A stretch of DNA of 32,982 bases from Bacteroidia bacterium (GTDB lineage: Bacteria; Bacteroidota; Bacteroidia; JANWJV01), in assembly GCA_025451785.1 (NCBI GenBank), contig JANWJV010000163.1:1-32982 (forward strand), given 5' to 3'. The position numbers were made by a program, and so were the translations under genes. Below, piece after piece: positions 16,936 through 24,608 of this stretch; position 1 is the first letter of the stretch, and the number at the start of each line of letters is the position of its first letter. The notes beneath the pieces were generated by a model that was not told where the DNA came from, did no database searches, and was given only the letters and a program-made list of their open reading frames with translations.

Positions 16936-17390
16936 GGCTGAACACAAAAGTAATTTTACTGGGCTTGCTTTTGATAGCGCTCAGCTTCTTCAGGGAATTT
17001 GTGTTCCTCAACATCAACGAACAGAGCCGTGTTACCTATTACCATACAACTGACTCGCACGTATCTCCTTTGATGAGCTTCCTGGAGAACTTCAGCTACC
17101 CTGTATTGTACTACAGCAAGTGGTTTCTCACGCTCTTCTTCCCTCTTCTTTTTATGTACATCTCCTGCATGATCGTAAAAGAAGTTTTTAAGAACAAGAA
17201 CTATATAAGGTGGACTATTTTCAGCTACGCAGGAGTAGTAGGATTATCGATCCTGCTGTTTGCCCTTGGCTGGCTTTTTAATTTCAGTGAGAAGGGATAT
17301 ACCTTTGCACGCGCCATCATCGGAATTACTGAATCACCTGTAATACTCATGCTGCTTATTCCGGTATTTAAGATACAGGACTCCAAGTAA
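16932..17390 (+). CDS. exosortase-associated four-helix membrane protein
   Basis: With the ATG at 16932, overlapping the exosortase stop by four bases, the protein has 152 residues. It shows four hydrophobic helices: VILLGLLLIALSFF, YSKWFLTLFFPLLFMYISC, FSYAGVVGLSILLFALGWLF and SPVILMLLIPVF. Between the first two is FLENFSYPVLYYSKW, a segment like that of the small membrane proteins encoded beside short exosortases in Flavobacteria and relatives. No catalytic motif can be seen. Its role is probably as a partner or scaffold of the exosortase, which is inference from coupling. An earlier in-frame start at 16884 lies inside the exosortase gene and is less likely. Confidence 0.75.
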   Translation: MRLNTKVILLGLLLIALSFFREFVFLNINEQSRVTYYHTTDSHVSPLMSFLENFSYPVLYYSKWFLTLFFPLLFMYISCMIVKEVFKNKNYIRWTIFSYAGVVGLSILLFALGWLFNFSEKGYTFARAIIGITESPVILMLLIPVFKIQDSK

Positions 17391-17396
17391 CACTTT

Positions 17397-18464
17397 ATGA
17401 AACTTTCCCTGCCTACACTTCAGAACAGAAATTTCGGACTGGATGTGGTGCGGGCGCTTTCCATCCTGCTGGTATTGATCGCCCATACCGCCAGGTTCGA
17501 AAACCTGGAACTGGGCGTACTGGGCGTAGAGATCTTTTTTGTTCTCAGCGGTTTCCTTATCGGTCAGATCCTGATCCGAGACTTCAGCGATGGGATCACC
17601 TTTTCCAAAATGATGCACTTCTGGAAAAGAAGGTGGTTCAGGACACTGCCCCTGTACTACAGCATCATCCTGGTAAAATTCCTGTTCATCGACTCCAGCC
17701 TCGGGAAGGATGTACTGGTCTATTTCTTTTTTCTCCAGAACAATTTTGTGGGCATACAATTCTTCGAGGTCTCCTGGAGCCTGGTGATCGAAGAATGGTT
17801 CTACCTCTGCACACCGATTGCCCTCTATTTCCTTTTCAGGAAAGGCCTGGAGCCGCACAAACTGCTGTATCTGTTTGTTGCGGGCATTGCCATAGCTATG
17901 GTTGCAAGGATCGCCTGGGTATCATACAGCAATGTACCTTTTGGCGGCATCAGGGGCAATTTCCCTTTTCGTTTCGATTCGCTCATCTTCGGCTTGCTGC
18001 TGGCCAACACCAAGATGAACTATCGCGCGCTTTACAATAAACTGAACAACCGCTTTGTCTTCCTCTTCGGGCTGGGGCTCGTCATCACGCTCATCTGGCT
18101 GCTAGGCAACGTTAGCCGCGCCGATGCCTATGCCAATACCAGCCTCTGGACCCGCAGCGCATGGTTCAGCCTCATGAGCTTCGGAATATTCCTGGCCCTT
18201 CCCTGGTTTGAAAATTCCGTCACCATGGATAAAATTAAAAAGGTGAAACCATTGTTCTGGCTCTTCAGCTGGACAAGCATTATCACCTATTCCATTTATC
18301 TCACGCATACGTTTACTCTCGATGTATACGGAAGTTATACCAGGCACCTTGACCTGTCGCTGTCCCTTAATTACCTTCTTGAATACCTTGTGGTATTCAC
18401 GGTCTCTTTCCTTGTCTTCGTCTTTTGCGAATATCCCGCTACACGGCTAAGAGACGTTTTGTAG
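17397..18464 (+). CDS. OafA/YrhL-type membrane acyltransferase (acyltransferase family 3)
   Basis: This 355-residue protein with about ten membrane helices starts with the family signature FGLDVVRALSILLVLIAHTA, His30 being the conserved residue of the active site. It continues with GVEIFFVLSGFLIGQIL and the typical WKRRWFRTLPLYY arginine cluster. WSLVIEEWFYL matches the second conserved acidic motif. Such enzymes O-acetylate or otherwise acylate surface sugars, moving acyl groups across the inner membrane. It starts six bases after the membrane-protein stop, so it belongs to the exosortase operon. It may modify the glycan or the carrier to which the sorted PIDGG protein is attached (inference). 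Confidence 0.85.
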   Translation: MKLSLPTLQNRNFGLDVVRALSILLVLIAHTARFENLELGVLGVEIFFVLSGFLIGQILIRDFSDGITFSKMMHFWKRRWFRTLPLYYSIILVKFLFIDSSLGKDVLVYFFFLQNNFVGIQFFEVSWSLVIEEWFYLCTPIALYFLFRKGLEPHKLLYLFVAGIAIAMVARIAWVSYSNVPFGGIRGNFPFRFDSLIFGLLLANTKMNYRALYNKLNNRFVFLFGLGLVITLIWLLGNVSRADAYANTSLWTRSAWFSLMSFGIFLALPWFENSVTMDKIKKVKPLFWLFSWTSIITYSIYLTHTFTLDVYGSYTRHLDLSLSLNYLLEYLVVFTVSFLVFVFCEYPATRLRDVL

Positions 18465-18469
18465 ATTTG
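18462..18469 (+). promoter_or_regulatory. predicted -7 box (TAGATTTG) for trmD, almost at the start codon
   Basis: This full match to TAnnTTTG overlaps the last bases of the acyltransferase gene and ends 4 bases before the trmD ATG. If used, transcription would start at or just inside the ATG, giving a leaderless message. No -33 element at normal spacing was found, so chance is possible. Confidence 0.35.
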
Positions 18470-18473
18470 CATC

Positions 18474-19145
18474 ATGCGCATCGACATCATCTCCGTTGTA
18501 CCCCAACTGCTCGAAAGCCCTTTCTCGCATAGCATCCTTAAGCGCGGCATTGATAAAAAGCTGGTGGAGGTGAACATTATCAACCTGCGCGACTTCGCTA
18601 CCGATAAACACAAGACCGTTGACGACTACGCCTACGGCGGAGGGGCCGGCATGGTGATGATGATAGAGCCCATCGCGGCCTGCATCGAAGACCTGAGGTC
18701 GAAATGTACTTACGACGAGATCATTTACCTGAGCCCCGACGGGGAACTGCTGGACCAGAAAATGGCCAACCAGCTGTCGACGCTTAAGAATGTGATCATG
18801 CTTTGCGGCCATTACAAGGGTATTGACCAGCGCATCCGCGACCATTTCATCACCCGCGAGGTCTCCATCGGCGACTACGTTCTATCGGGCGGCGAACTGG
18901 CCGCCGCAGTGCTGGCCGACGCCATGATACGCCTTATTCCGGGGGTCATTTCTGATGAGACCTCCGCCCTTTCCGACTCCTTCCAGGACGGCCTTTTGGC
19001 CCCCCCGGTTTATACCCGCCCCGCCGACTATAAAGGCCTAAAAGTGCCTGAAATACTGCTTTCTGGGCATAATGAACAGATCGAGAAATGGAGGCATGAG
19101 CAGAGTATTGATCGGACCAAAAAGCGCAGGCCCGGCCTGCTCTGA
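18474..19145 (+). CDS. trmD: tRNA (guanine-37-N1)-methyltransferase TrmD
   Basis: This 223-residue SPOUT-class enzyme methylates G37 next to the anticodon and prevents +1 frameshifting. The sequence opens with [21 protein letters not shown] (E. coli TrmD: IGIVSLFPEMF..). It has [13 protein letters not shown], the trefoil-knot SAM site [12 protein letters not shown] and [16 protein letters not shown], and the late motif [11 protein letters not shown]. Length is normal for Bacteroidota, a little shorter than proteobacterial TrmD. It is followed by rplS as in most bacteria, but rpsP and rimM, which usually precede it, are missing here. The gene ahead is the acyltransferase of the exosortase module, nine bases away. 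Confidence 0.96.
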   Translation: MRIDIISVVPQLLESPFSHSILKRGIDKKLVEVNIINLRDFATDKHKTVDDYAYGGGAGMVMMIEPIAACIEDLRSKCTYDEIIYLSPDGELLDQKMANQLSTLKNVIMLCGHYKGIDQRIRDHFITREVSIGDYVLSGGELAAAVLADAMIRLIPGVISDETSALSDSFQDGLLAPPVYTRPADYKGLKVPEILLSGHNEQIEKWRHEQSIDRTKKRRPGLL

Positions 19146-19156
19146 CCCCCTCTGTG

Positions 19157-19187
19157 TCTCCCCCTATTTCTTCGAAACAGGGGGAGA
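19157..19187 (+). terminator. strong hairpin after trmD
   Basis: A perfect 9-bp stem (arms 19157-19165 and 19179-19187, T-rich/C5 against G5/A-rich) is extended by TTTC/GAAA around a tiny loop. It begins 11 bases after the trmD stop. No T-run follows, so it may be a processing or attenuating hairpin instead of a strict intrinsic terminator. It separates trmD from the rplS promoter. Confidence 0.5.
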
Positions 19188-19243
19188 ATCCTTACGCTCC
19201 AGTGAAGGCTAATAATTTTTTAGTTCTAATTAATGTTTTTCCC

Positions 19244-19251
19244 TATATTTG
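19244..19251 (+). promoter_or_regulatory. predicted -7 box (TATATTTG) for rplS
   Basis: This full TAnnTTTG match lies 34 bases before the rplS ATG. About 20 bases upstream lies TTTTAG (19218-19223), a weak -33 candidate. The A/T-rich leader and placement fit a ribosomal protein promoter in Bacteroidota. Confidence 0.55.
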
Positions 19252-19285
19252 CATTCCTTTTTAAAAAACACCAATATTTTAAGTC

Positions 19286-19693
19286 ATGGGCTTACTCGAA
19301 TACGCAGAAGGAAAACTTGCTCACAAGAACAAGCTTCCTGATTTCAAAGCAGGCGATACTGTTACCGTACACTATAAGATCAAAGAAGGCGACAAAGAGC
19401 GCGTTCAGCAATACCAGGGTGTAGTGCTGCAGCGCCGCGGAACTGGTGCCCTCGAGTCGTTTACCGTACGCAAGATCTCTAACGGCGTTGGCGTGGAAAG
19501 GATCTTCCCGCTCAACTCACCTTATATCGAAAAAATTGAAGTGAACAAGCAGGGTTCTGTACGCAGGGCCCGCATCTTCTACCTGCGCAAGCTCACCGGC
19601 AAAAAAGCCAGGATCGCGCAAAAGAAGAACCTGATCGTTGGCGGAGAAACCGAAACGCCGGCAGCAGTGAACGAAACTGCAGCTGCACAATAA
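19286..19693 (+). CDS. rplS: 50S ribosomal protein L19
   Basis: This 135-residue protein of the 50S subunit lies at the interface with the 30S subunit. Family signatures are [58 protein letters not shown] and [18 protein letters not shown]. The C-terminal 20 residues ([17 protein letters not shown]) are a low-complexity tail absent from E. coli L19 but usual in Bacteroidota. The ATG at 19286 gives the standard N-terminus. It is followed by a near-ideal terminator shared with convergent dnaK. Confidence 0.97.
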   Translation: MGLLEYAEGKLAHKNKLPDFKAGDTVTVHYKIKEGDKERVQQYQGVVLQRRGTGALESFTVRKISNGVGVERIFPLNSPYIEKIEVNKQGSVRRARIFYLRKLTGKKARIAQKKNLIVGGETETPAAVNETAAAQ

Positions 19694-19694
19694 A

Positions 19695-19729
19695 AAAAGA
19701 AAACCCCGCGATTCGCGGGGTTTTCTTTT
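19695..19729. terminator. bidirectional intrinsic terminator between rplS and dnaK
   Basis: A perfect 16-bp inverted repeat (19695-19710 and 19714-19729) with loop ATT has a CCCCGCG/CGCGGGG core and flanking A4GA4 / T4CT4 tracts. Because the A and T tracts are symmetrical, it can end transcripts of both convergent genes. Confidence 0.9.
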
Positions 19730-19732
19730 GTA

Positions 19733-19752
19733 CCCCTGACTGAAGTCAGGGG
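19733..19752. repeat. REP-like hairpin touching the dnaK stop codon
   Basis: The arms CCCCTGACT (19733-19741) and AGTCAGGGG (19744-19752) flank GA, and the last base is immediately followed by the dnaK stop codon. Its form (G/C arms around a short central G-A) is like the short palindromes scattered through RAYT-bearing Bacteroidota genomes. It is additional to the terminator four bases away, so a termination role would be redundant. Confidence 0.6.
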
Positions 19753-21672
19753 CTATTTTTTATCATCCTTCACCTCTTCGTAGTCCACATCCGTAACATT
19801 GCCATTGCCCTGACCGTTAGCATTGGCATCAGCGGTGGTATCGGTATTCGACTCCTGCTGGGCGTTCTGCGTAGCCTTGTACATCTCTTCCGATGCTGCT
19901 GCCCAGGCAGTGTTAAGGCCTTCGAGCGTGGTATCGATGCGAGCCAGGTCTTTCGACTTGTGCGCGTCCTTCAATTCTGAAAGCGCTTTTTGGATCGCTT
20001 CCTTCTTATCAGCCGAAAGCTTGTCGCCATATTCCTTGAGCTGTTTCTCCGTTTGGAAAATAAGCCCGTCGGCAGCGTTCAGCTTGTCCACCTCTTCCTT
20101 GACCTTGCGGTCGCTTTCCGCATTCGCTTCCGCTTCCTGCTTCATCTTTTTGATCTCAGCATCGGTCAAGCCTGACTTGGCTTCGATACGGATGTTCTGC
20201 GCCTTGCCGGTAGCCTTGTCTTTAGCGGACACTTGCAGGATACCATTGGCATCAATATCGAAGGTCACTTCGATCTGGGGAGTTCCCCTGGGTGCCGGTG
20301 GTATGCCGTCGAGGTTGAACTGCCCGATGGTACGGTTGTCTTTCGCCATGGGCCTTTCCCCTTGCAGCACATGTATCTGTACCGAAGGCTGGTTGTCAGA
20401 AGCCGTAGAAAAAGTTTCTGTTTTCTTAGTGGGAATGGTTGTGTTGGCTTCAATAAGTTTGGTAAGCACTCCGCCGTAGGTCTCGATGCCGAGCGAAAGC
20501 GGGGTTACATCAAGCAGGAGCACGTCCTTCACCTCGCCGGTAAGAACACCACCCTGGATAGAAGCGCCAATGGCCACCACCTCGTCGGGATTCACACCCT
20601 TGGAAGGTGCTTTGCCGAAGAACTTTTGTACCGCGTCCTGTACGGCGGGGATCCTGGTAGAACCGCCCACGAGGATCACCTCGTCGATCTGGCTCGTGCT
20701 GAGGCCCGCGTTCTTAAGTGCCGACCTGCAAGGCTCGATGGTTCTCTTAATAAGATCATCAACCAGTTGTTCGAACTTGGCCCTGGTAAGAGTTCTCACC
20801 AAGTGTTTTGGAATGCCGTCAACAGGCATAATATAAGGTAAGTTGATCTCGCTGGAAGTTGTGCTTGACAGTTCGATCTTGGCCTTCTCCGCAGCTTCTT
20901 TCAAACGCTGCAACGCCATAGGGTCTTTAGAAAGATCAAGGCCGCCGTTCTCTGACTTGAACTCATCTACCAGCCACTCGATGATCTTCTGGTCGAAGTC
21001 ATCACCGCCAAGGTGAGTGTCGCCATCGGTGCTCTTCACTTCAAATACACCTTCACCAAGTTCCAATACCGAAACGTCGTGTGTACCGCCACCGCAGTCG
21101 AACACAACTATCTTCATGTCCTTGTTCTTTTTGTCCATGCCATACGCAAGGGCAGCGGCAGTAGGTTCGTTGATGATACGTTTCACCTTAAGGCCGGCGA
21201 TCTCGCCTGCTTCCTTGGTGGCCTGGCGCTGGGAGTCGTTAAAATAAGCGGGCACAGTGATCACCGCTTCGCTCACTTCGTGGCCGAGATAATCTTCGGC
21301 CGTCTTTTTCATCTTCTGTAGAATGATGGCTGATATTTCCTGGGCGCTGTAATTGCGGTCGTCGATCTTCACACGCGGTGTGCTGTTCTCGCCTTTGATC
21401 ACTTCGTAAGGTACCCGTTTGATCTCGCGGGAAGCCTCATCGAAGTTAAGGCCCATGAAACGTTTGATAGAATAAATTGTTTTTCGGGGATTGGTGATCG
21501 CCTGGCGTTTTGCCGGGTCACCCACTTTGCGCTCGCCGCCTTCAACGAAAGCCACAACCGATGGGGTAGTACGTTTGCCTTCGCTGTTGGGGATCACCAC
21601 CGGTTCGCTGCCTTCCATAACGGCAACACATGAGTTGGTGGTTCCGAGGTCAATGCCAATAATCTTGCTCAT
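19753..21672 (-). CDS. dnaK: molecular chaperone DnaK (Hsp70)
   Basis: This 639-residue ATP-driven chaperone has, in order, the phosphate-1 motif [17 protein letters not shown], the phosphate-2 region [18 protein letters not shown], the adenosine motif [13 protein letters not shown] and the linker [15 protein letters not shown]. The substrate-binding domain includes [13 protein letters not shown] and [16 protein letters not shown]. The end has a Gln/Asn/Thr-rich stretch and the acidic EEVKDDKK terminus (family EEVD-like end). Neither grpE nor dnaJ is adjacent, so it is a solo gene, convergent with rplS. No CIRCE operator was seen in its upstream gap. Confidence 0.97.
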   Translation of the reverse strand: MSKIIGIDLGTTNSCVAVMEGSEPVVIPNSEGKRTTPSVVAFVEGGERKVGDPAKRQAITNPRKTIYSIKRFMGLNFDEASREIKRVPYEVIKGENSTPRVKIDDRNYSAQEISAIILQKMKKTAEDYLGHEVSEAVITVPAYFNDSQRQATKEAGEIAGLKVKRIINEPTAAALAYGMDKKNKDMKIVVFDCGGGTHDVSVLELGEGVFEVKSTDGDTHLGGDDFDQKIIEWLVDEFKSENGGLDLSKDPMALQRLKEAAEKAKIELSSTTSSEINLPYIMPVDGIPKHLVRTLTRAKFEQLVDDLIKRTIEPCRSALKNAGLSTSQIDEVILVGGSTRIPAVQDAVQKFFGKAPSKGVNPDEVVAIGASIQGGVLTGEVKDVLLLDVTPLSLGIETYGGVLTKLIEANTTIPTKKTETFSTASDNQPSVQIHVLQGERPMAKDNRTIGQFNLDGIPPAPRGTPQIEVTFDIDANGILQVSAKDKATGKAQNIRIEAKSGLTDAEIKKMKQEAEANAESDRKVKEEVDKLNAADGLIFQTEKQLKEYGDKLSADKKEAIQKALSELKDAHKSKDLARIDTTLEGLNTAWAAASEEMYKATQNAQQESNTDTTADANANGQGNGNVTDVDYEEVKDDKK

Positions 21673-21846
21673 AAGAATCGTTTTTTATATGAATTTTACT
21701 AAAATACTTTGTTTTTAACTGATTTGAGCAGTCAATGACCATGCCAGCGGGCTACTCTTGCTATAATGGCATAAGAAGACACGATTGTCAGAAAATGGTC
21801 GGTGACAAAACGACATGAATAACCATGGGCTTAAGCCCATGGAAAC
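21673..21846. other. intergenic region between dnaK and a lipoprotein gene
   Basis: These 174 bases hold the dnaK upstream region and one palindrome (21823-21842). No open frame of note, CIRCE inverted repeat, tRNA or clear TAnnTTTG box on the dnaK strand was seen. The minus strand has only a weak TATTTTAG near 21700. Confidence 0.5.
21823..21842. repeat. 20-bp perfect palindrome near the lipoprotein stop codon
   Basis: CCATGGGCTT followed by its exact reverse complement AAGCCCATGG makes a 20-bp perfect palindrome ending 4 bases before the stop codon of the neighbouring minus-strand gene. As RNA it would fold into a stable hairpin, probably a terminator or REP-like element. No T-tract follows on the minus strand, which favours a REP element. 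Confidence 0.6.
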
Positions 21847-22875
21847 TCAGTTACACTTCCAGGGGCTCGTGGGATTCTTGGAGCAGAAGTTAAGGTTCCA
21901 GGTGTACTGCCCGGCATAAACAGAGTCTTCTGATTTCTGGCCGAGAAGCTTGTTGGGGATGATCTTTACATAACGGGCCGAGAAGATACCGATGCCGTTT
22001 TTGATGTTACTGAACTCGGGACGCTCCTGCACCACGCTGGTAGAAGGACGGTTCACTTCCATATAGGTGTTGAAATCATCGGCCGCTACCGACACAATGA
22101 AATCGAGGCCACCTACCACACGGTACACGGTATTGTTAGGGCTGATATGCGTTTGCAAGAACTTGTAAAACTCAGCTCCAAGAAATTTTTCTTCCATGGC
22201 CTCGCCGCCGCCAAGTCCCTGCGACTTTTGTGTAGGGAATACCCAGTCAACGGAATGCTGCGTGATCTGTGTAGTATCCTGCTTCAATATCTCCGACCAG
22301 TGAAAACGGATCACCAACTGGTACAGCCTGCCATTGGCAGTTGAGGTCCAGTAAACCTTAAAGGGATTGGTGGGATTGGTAAAGCTGAGGCTTCCGCTGC
22401 TGGTGGTGGGATTTCCGAAAGAGAAATCGGCCACGAGCGGAGTTTTGGAAGTAACAGTATGGCTGGTCTTTTTATTTGTTACGGTGAGCAGGTATTCGCT
22501 GTCGTCGAAAAGTGGAGAGGTAGTTTTATACAACACCTGATCAGGCGCGTAAAAAGTACCGGAGTTCTTGAGCACTGATGAATCGCGCTGCATGATAATG
22601 GTTTGGGTGGTAACACCGTTCTTCACCCGCTGAAGGGTAACATCGAGGTAATTGCCATAGGTAGATGAATCATACACCTGCGCCATCTGGAGGGCATTGC
22701 CCTCGCCCAAAAATGCCTTATTGATCTTAATGTATTGTGCCGTATCACCCTGGTTGAGCAGCCCATAAACCACGGTGGTCTCTTTCCATTCGTCTATCAC
22801 CACAAGGTCGTTCTTGCAGGTAGAGCAAAAAAGGGCAGTAAGAATAACGGGAATAAATGCTCTTTTCATGGACAT
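21847..22875 (-). CDS. predicted lipoprotein of unknown function
   Basis: The protein has about 342 residues, starting at ATG 22875 (a second ATG at 22869 is equally possible). MKRAFIPVILTALFCSTCKNDL is a lipoprotein signal with the likely lipidated Cys in STCKND, a form common in Bacteroidota. Next comes VVIDEWKETTVVYGLLNQGDTAQYIKINKAFLG, a pattern seen in Bacteroidota surface lipoproteins of the DUF4249-like type, with beta-rich repeats (YLLTVTNKKTSHTVTSKTPL) after it. Sure family assignment is not possible. It ends near a palindrome. The promoter TAGCTTTG sits just before the start, divergent from panB. Confidence 0.7.
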   Translation of the reverse strand: MSMKRAFIPVILTALFCSTCKNDLVVIDEWKETTVVYGLLNQGDTAQYIKINKAFLGEGNALQMAQVYDSSTYGNYLDVTLQRVKNGVTTQTIIMQRDSSVLKNSGTFYAPDQVLYKTTSPLFDDSEYLLTVTNKKTSHTVTSKTPLVADFSFGNPTTSSGSLSFTNPTNPFKVYWTSTANGRLYQLVIRFHWSEILKQDTTQITQHSVDWVFPTQKSQGLGGGEAMEEKFLGAEFYKFLQTHISPNNTVYRVVGGLDFIVSVAADDFNTYMEVNRPSTSVVQERPEFSNIKNGIGIFSARYVKIIPNKLLGQKSEDSVYAGQYTWNLNFCSKNPTSPWKCN

Positions 22876-22881
22876 ACCCCG

Positions 22882-22889
22882 CAAAGCTA
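22882..22889 (-). promoter_or_regulatory. predicted -7 box (TAGCTTTG) for the lipoprotein gene
   Basis: On the minus strand this is a full TAnnTTTG match ending 6 bases before the ATG at 22875 and 12 before the ATG at 22869. The expected start of transcription is at or just before the first ATG, so the message would be leaderless or nearly so. Confidence 0.45.
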
Positions 22890-22930
22890 TAAAATAATCG
22901 CCATTGGGGAGATATTAAGGGCCTTTGTTT

Positions 22931-22938
22931 TATATTTG
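22931..22938 (+). promoter_or_regulatory. predicted -7 box (TATATTTG) for panB
   Basis: This full TAnnTTTG match is 14 bases before the first possible panB ATG (22953) and 38 before the second (22977). It faces the lipoprotein promoter about 40 bases away, so the two genes form a compact divergent promoter region. Confidence 0.5.
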
Positions 22939-22976
22939 GCAGGTATTAACCAATGAGCGGCCTCAAAGGGCAGGAA

Positions 22977-23792
22977 ATGGCAAAAAAGAAAGAGGAAAAA
23001 AAGGTCACCACGCACGTGCTGCTTGAAATGAAGCGCAGAGGCGAAAAGATTGCTATGATCACCGCCTATGACTACTCCATCGCCAAGATCATTGACCATG
23101 CCGGCATTGATGTGATATTGGTGGGTGACTCGGCCTCCAACGTAATGGCGGGCCATGAAACCACCCTTCCCATCACCCTCGACCAGATGATCTATCATGC
23201 TTCATCGGTTATCAGGGCCGTCAACAGGGCGCTGGTGGTGGTGGATCTTCCTTTCGGATCTTACCAGGGCAACTCAAAGGAGGCGCTTAATTCGGCTATC
23301 CGCATCATGAAGGATTCGGGCGCGCATGCGGTGAAGCTGGAGGGCGGAAAAGAAGTAAAGGAATCGGTGGAGCGTATCTTATCAGCGGGCATACCCGTGA
23401 TGGGCCACCTGGGCCTTACACCACAATCGATCTATAAGTTCGGAACCTATACTGTTAGGGCAAAAGAAAAAGAAGAAGCGGAGCGCCTCATCGCTGACGC
23501 GCGGATATTGGAGAAGGCGGGCTGCTTCGCCATCGTTCTTGAAAAGATACCCGCAACGCTGGCAACCAAGGTAGCCAAAGAGCTTGACATTCCCGTAATA
23601 GGCATCGGTGCCGGCGGCGGTGTTGACGGCCAGGTGCTCGTGCTGCATGATATGCTGGGCATCACTACTGAGTTCAGCCCAAGGTTCCTCAGGAGGTACG
23701 CTGATCTTTACAAGGATATAAAAGGCGCGGTAGGGAATTACATTTCGGATGTAAAGAGCAAAGACTTTCCTAACGCAGAAGAGCAGTATTGA
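22977..23792 (+). CDS. panB: 3-methyl-2-oxobutanoate hydroxymethyltransferase (ketopantoate hydroxymethyltransferase)
   Basis: This cytosolic enzyme makes ketopantoate from alpha-ketoisovalerate and methylene-tetrahydrofolate, the first committed step towards pantothenate and CoA. The 271-residue sequence has the family landmarks [34 protein letters not shown] (Mg and substrate loop), [30 protein letters not shown] and [23 protein letters not shown] prefer the ATG at 22977, preceded by GGCAGGAA, because [19 protein letters not shown] resembles other Bacteroidota PanB starts. The ATG at 22953 (MSGLKGQE) would add eight residues. panC is not adjacent. Confidence 0.95.
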   Translation: MAKKKEEKKVTTHVLLEMKRRGEKIAMITAYDYSIAKIIDHAGIDVILVGDSASNVMAGHETTLPITLDQMIYHASSVIRAVNRALVVVDLPFGSYQGNSKEALNSAIRIMKDSGAHAVKLEGGKEVKESVERILSAGIPVMGHLGLTPQSIYKFGTYTVRAKEKEEAERLIADARILEKAGCFAIVLEKIPATLATKVAKELDIPVIGIGAGGGVDGQVLVLHDMLGITTEFSPRFLRRYADLYKDIKGAVGNYISDVKSKDFPNAEEQY

Positions 23793-23796
23793 GAAG

Positions 23797-23867
23797 AAGG
23801 ATTAAGGAATAAGGATTTAGGATTTTTATCCCTCAAATCCTTAATCCTTAATCCCAAATCCTTAATC
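23797..23867. repeat. TTAATCC-type inverted repeat between panB and the pseudouridine synthase gene
   Basis: The region is made of degenerate copies of TTAATCC and its complement. A perfect 12-base inverted pair lies at 23797-23808 and 23838-23849, with several further partial copies (TTAATCCC, AAATCCTTAATC) up to 23867. It occupies nearly the whole 80-base gap and could fold as a long imperfect hairpin. Confidence 0.65.
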
Positions 23868-23872
23868 TATCA

Positions 23873-24571
23873 ATGGACATCCTATACGAAGACAATCATC
23901 TTATAGCCGTTAATAAAAAGCCTTCTGAAATTGTTCAGGGTGATAAGACCGGTGATGTTCCCCTGAGCGAGAATGTGAAGGAGTACATTCGTAAGAAATA
24001 CGGCAAACCCGGCGAAGCATTCTTAGGTACCGTGCATCGCATCGACAGACCCGTTAGCGGAGTGGTAGTGTTCGCGAAAACAGGTAAAGCATTGGCACGG
24101 ATGAACGAACTGTTCAGGACACGCGAAGTAAAAAAGACCTACTGGGCCGTAGTGAAGGACCGTCCGAAGGAAGAGAAAGGGCACCTGGTGCATTACCTTA
24201 AGAAGAACGAAGCCAAGAACATGTCTAAGGCATTCGATAAGGAAGTGGCCGGCGCGCTGAAGAGCGAACTGGACTATACCTTGCTTTGCAGCTCCGAGAA
24301 TTATCACTTGCTGGAGGTAAATCCTTTAACAGGCCGCCATCACCAGATACGTGCCCAGCTTTCGGCGATCGGCTGCCCGATAAAGGGTGACATAAAATAC
24401 GGTTCGCGAAGGACCAACAAAGACGCTTCTATACACCTGCACGCGAGGCAGGTAGAGTTCATTCACCCGGTAAAAAAAGAAGCGGTGCTGATCACCGCCC
24501 CGCCGCCCGACGAGGTGCTATGGAACGACTTCACGCGAAGCCTCAATATAAGAACACCCATTGCGGGATAA
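23873..24571 (+). CDS. RluA-family pseudouridine synthase
   Basis: This 232-residue enzyme isomerises uridine to pseudouridine in rRNA or tRNA. The catalytic motif HRIDRPVSG (Asp58) is close to the family HRLDRxTSG, followed by YWAVVKDRPKEEKG, LLEVNPLTGRHHQIRAQLSAIGCPIKGDIKYG and HARQVEFIHPV. There is no N-terminal S4 domain, as in the short RluA subgroup. Bacteroidota have several such paralogues and the exact target site is not determinable. The ATG at 23873 follows the TTAATCC repeat. The DUF4290 gene follows about 37 bases after the stop. Confidence 0.92.
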   Translation: MDILYEDNHLIAVNKKPSEIVQGDKTGDVPLSENVKEYIRKKYGKPGEAFLGTVHRIDRPVSGVVVFAKTGKALARMNELFRTREVKKTYWAVVKDRPKEEKGHLVHYLKKNEAKNMSKAFDKEVAGALKSELDYTLLCSSENYHLLEVNPLTGRHHQIRAQLSAIGCPIKGDIKYGSRRTNKDASIHLHARQVEFIHPVKKEAVLITAPPPDEVLWNDFTRSLNIRTPIAG

Positions 24572-24608
24572 AAGAAAACAGGTACTTTTGAAAAACAAGA
24601 ACAACGAG

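Noticed and set aside
21673-21846. CIRCE-type heat-shock operator for dnaK
   Set aside because: No TTAGCACTC-N9-GAGTGCTAA-like inverted repeat is present in the upstream gap.
23797-23867. TTAATCC cluster as a CRISPR array or tRNA
   Set aside because: Units are too short and lack spacers. No cloverleaf can be drawn.
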